From assembly GCA_034440595.1 (NCBI GenBank), contig JAWXCH010000057.1, positions 1-5,794 of the forward strand: a DNA stretch of 5,794 nucleotides. Reading direction: 5' to 3'. Both the position numbers and the translations under genes were made by a program. The notes below the pieces were generated by a model. That model made no database searches and was not told the origin of the DNA. It saw only the letters and a list, made by a program, of their open reading frames with translations. This DNA comes from JAWXCH01 sp034440595. GTDB taxonomy: Bacteria > Planctomycetota > Planctomycetia > Pirellulales > JALHPA01. Shown in pieces: positions 5,712 through 5,794 of the stretch. The number at the start of each line of letters is the position of its first letter. The first letter of the stretch is position 1.

Positions 5712-5794
5712 GTAGATTTTACACCCTTGATTCTAACTTGAAAACGCCAGTTGCCCCTCGCGGTACTCCGGGTGCATCCTCAACGGTGCTTCAA
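5712..5794. other. Upstream region of the membrane protein gene, to window edge
   Basis: No gene is seen. On the minus strand it may hold the promoter TTTTCA-17-TAAAAT just before the membrane protein ATG. Whether another gene or promoter lies beyond the window edge cannot be judged. Confidence 0.4.

Overview
The window looks like an accessory, defence-type stretch from a bacterium of moderate GC content, most likely a proteobacterium. That guess rests on codon usage, the SD-like ribosome sites and a sigma70-style promoter; nothing in the window fixes the taxon. There are no tRNA, rRNA, transposase, integrase or CRISPR signatures. Seven protein genes can be supported. One of them, at the left edge, lacks its 5' end.

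Layout. (1) Bases 1-1721, plus strand: the C-terminal part of a large protein with a proline-rich linker, tandem Ig-like beta domains and a conserved basic/helical tail, translationally coupled (ATGA overlap) to a 229-aa winged-helix protein. (2) Bases 1591-2936, minus strand: a small ribbon-helix-helix (RHH) regulator followed 20 nt later by a beta-class DNA methyltransferase that closely resembles the PvuII N4-cytosine methylase. The promoter of this pair has a perfect inverted repeat filling the -35/-10 spacer, so autorepression by the RHH protein is the simplest model. The methylase 3' end runs 131 bp into the convergent winged-helix gene. (3) Bases 2937-3242: a divergent control region. 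(4) Bases 3243-5030, plus strand: a protein with an N-terminal helical region and a C-terminal Mrr_N-like winged helix, then, after a 147-nt gap holding a 12-bp hairpin and a candidate promoter, a 354-aa protein with a D...ELK core typical of PD-(D/E)XK nucleases. (5) Bases 5136-5711, minus strand: a small two-helix membrane protein of unknown role.

How the genes may work together (inference). The methylase plus its own regulator looks like the self-protection half of a restriction-modification system, but no recognisable PvuII-type endonuclease or HTH controller (C protein) is present. The best candidate for a cutting enzyme is the PD-(D/E)XK-like gene on the other side of the divergent promoter region. 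The left-hand pair (large Ig-domain protein plus winged helix) may be a second module or part of the same one. The membrane protein at the right may be an effector or an unrelated neighbour.
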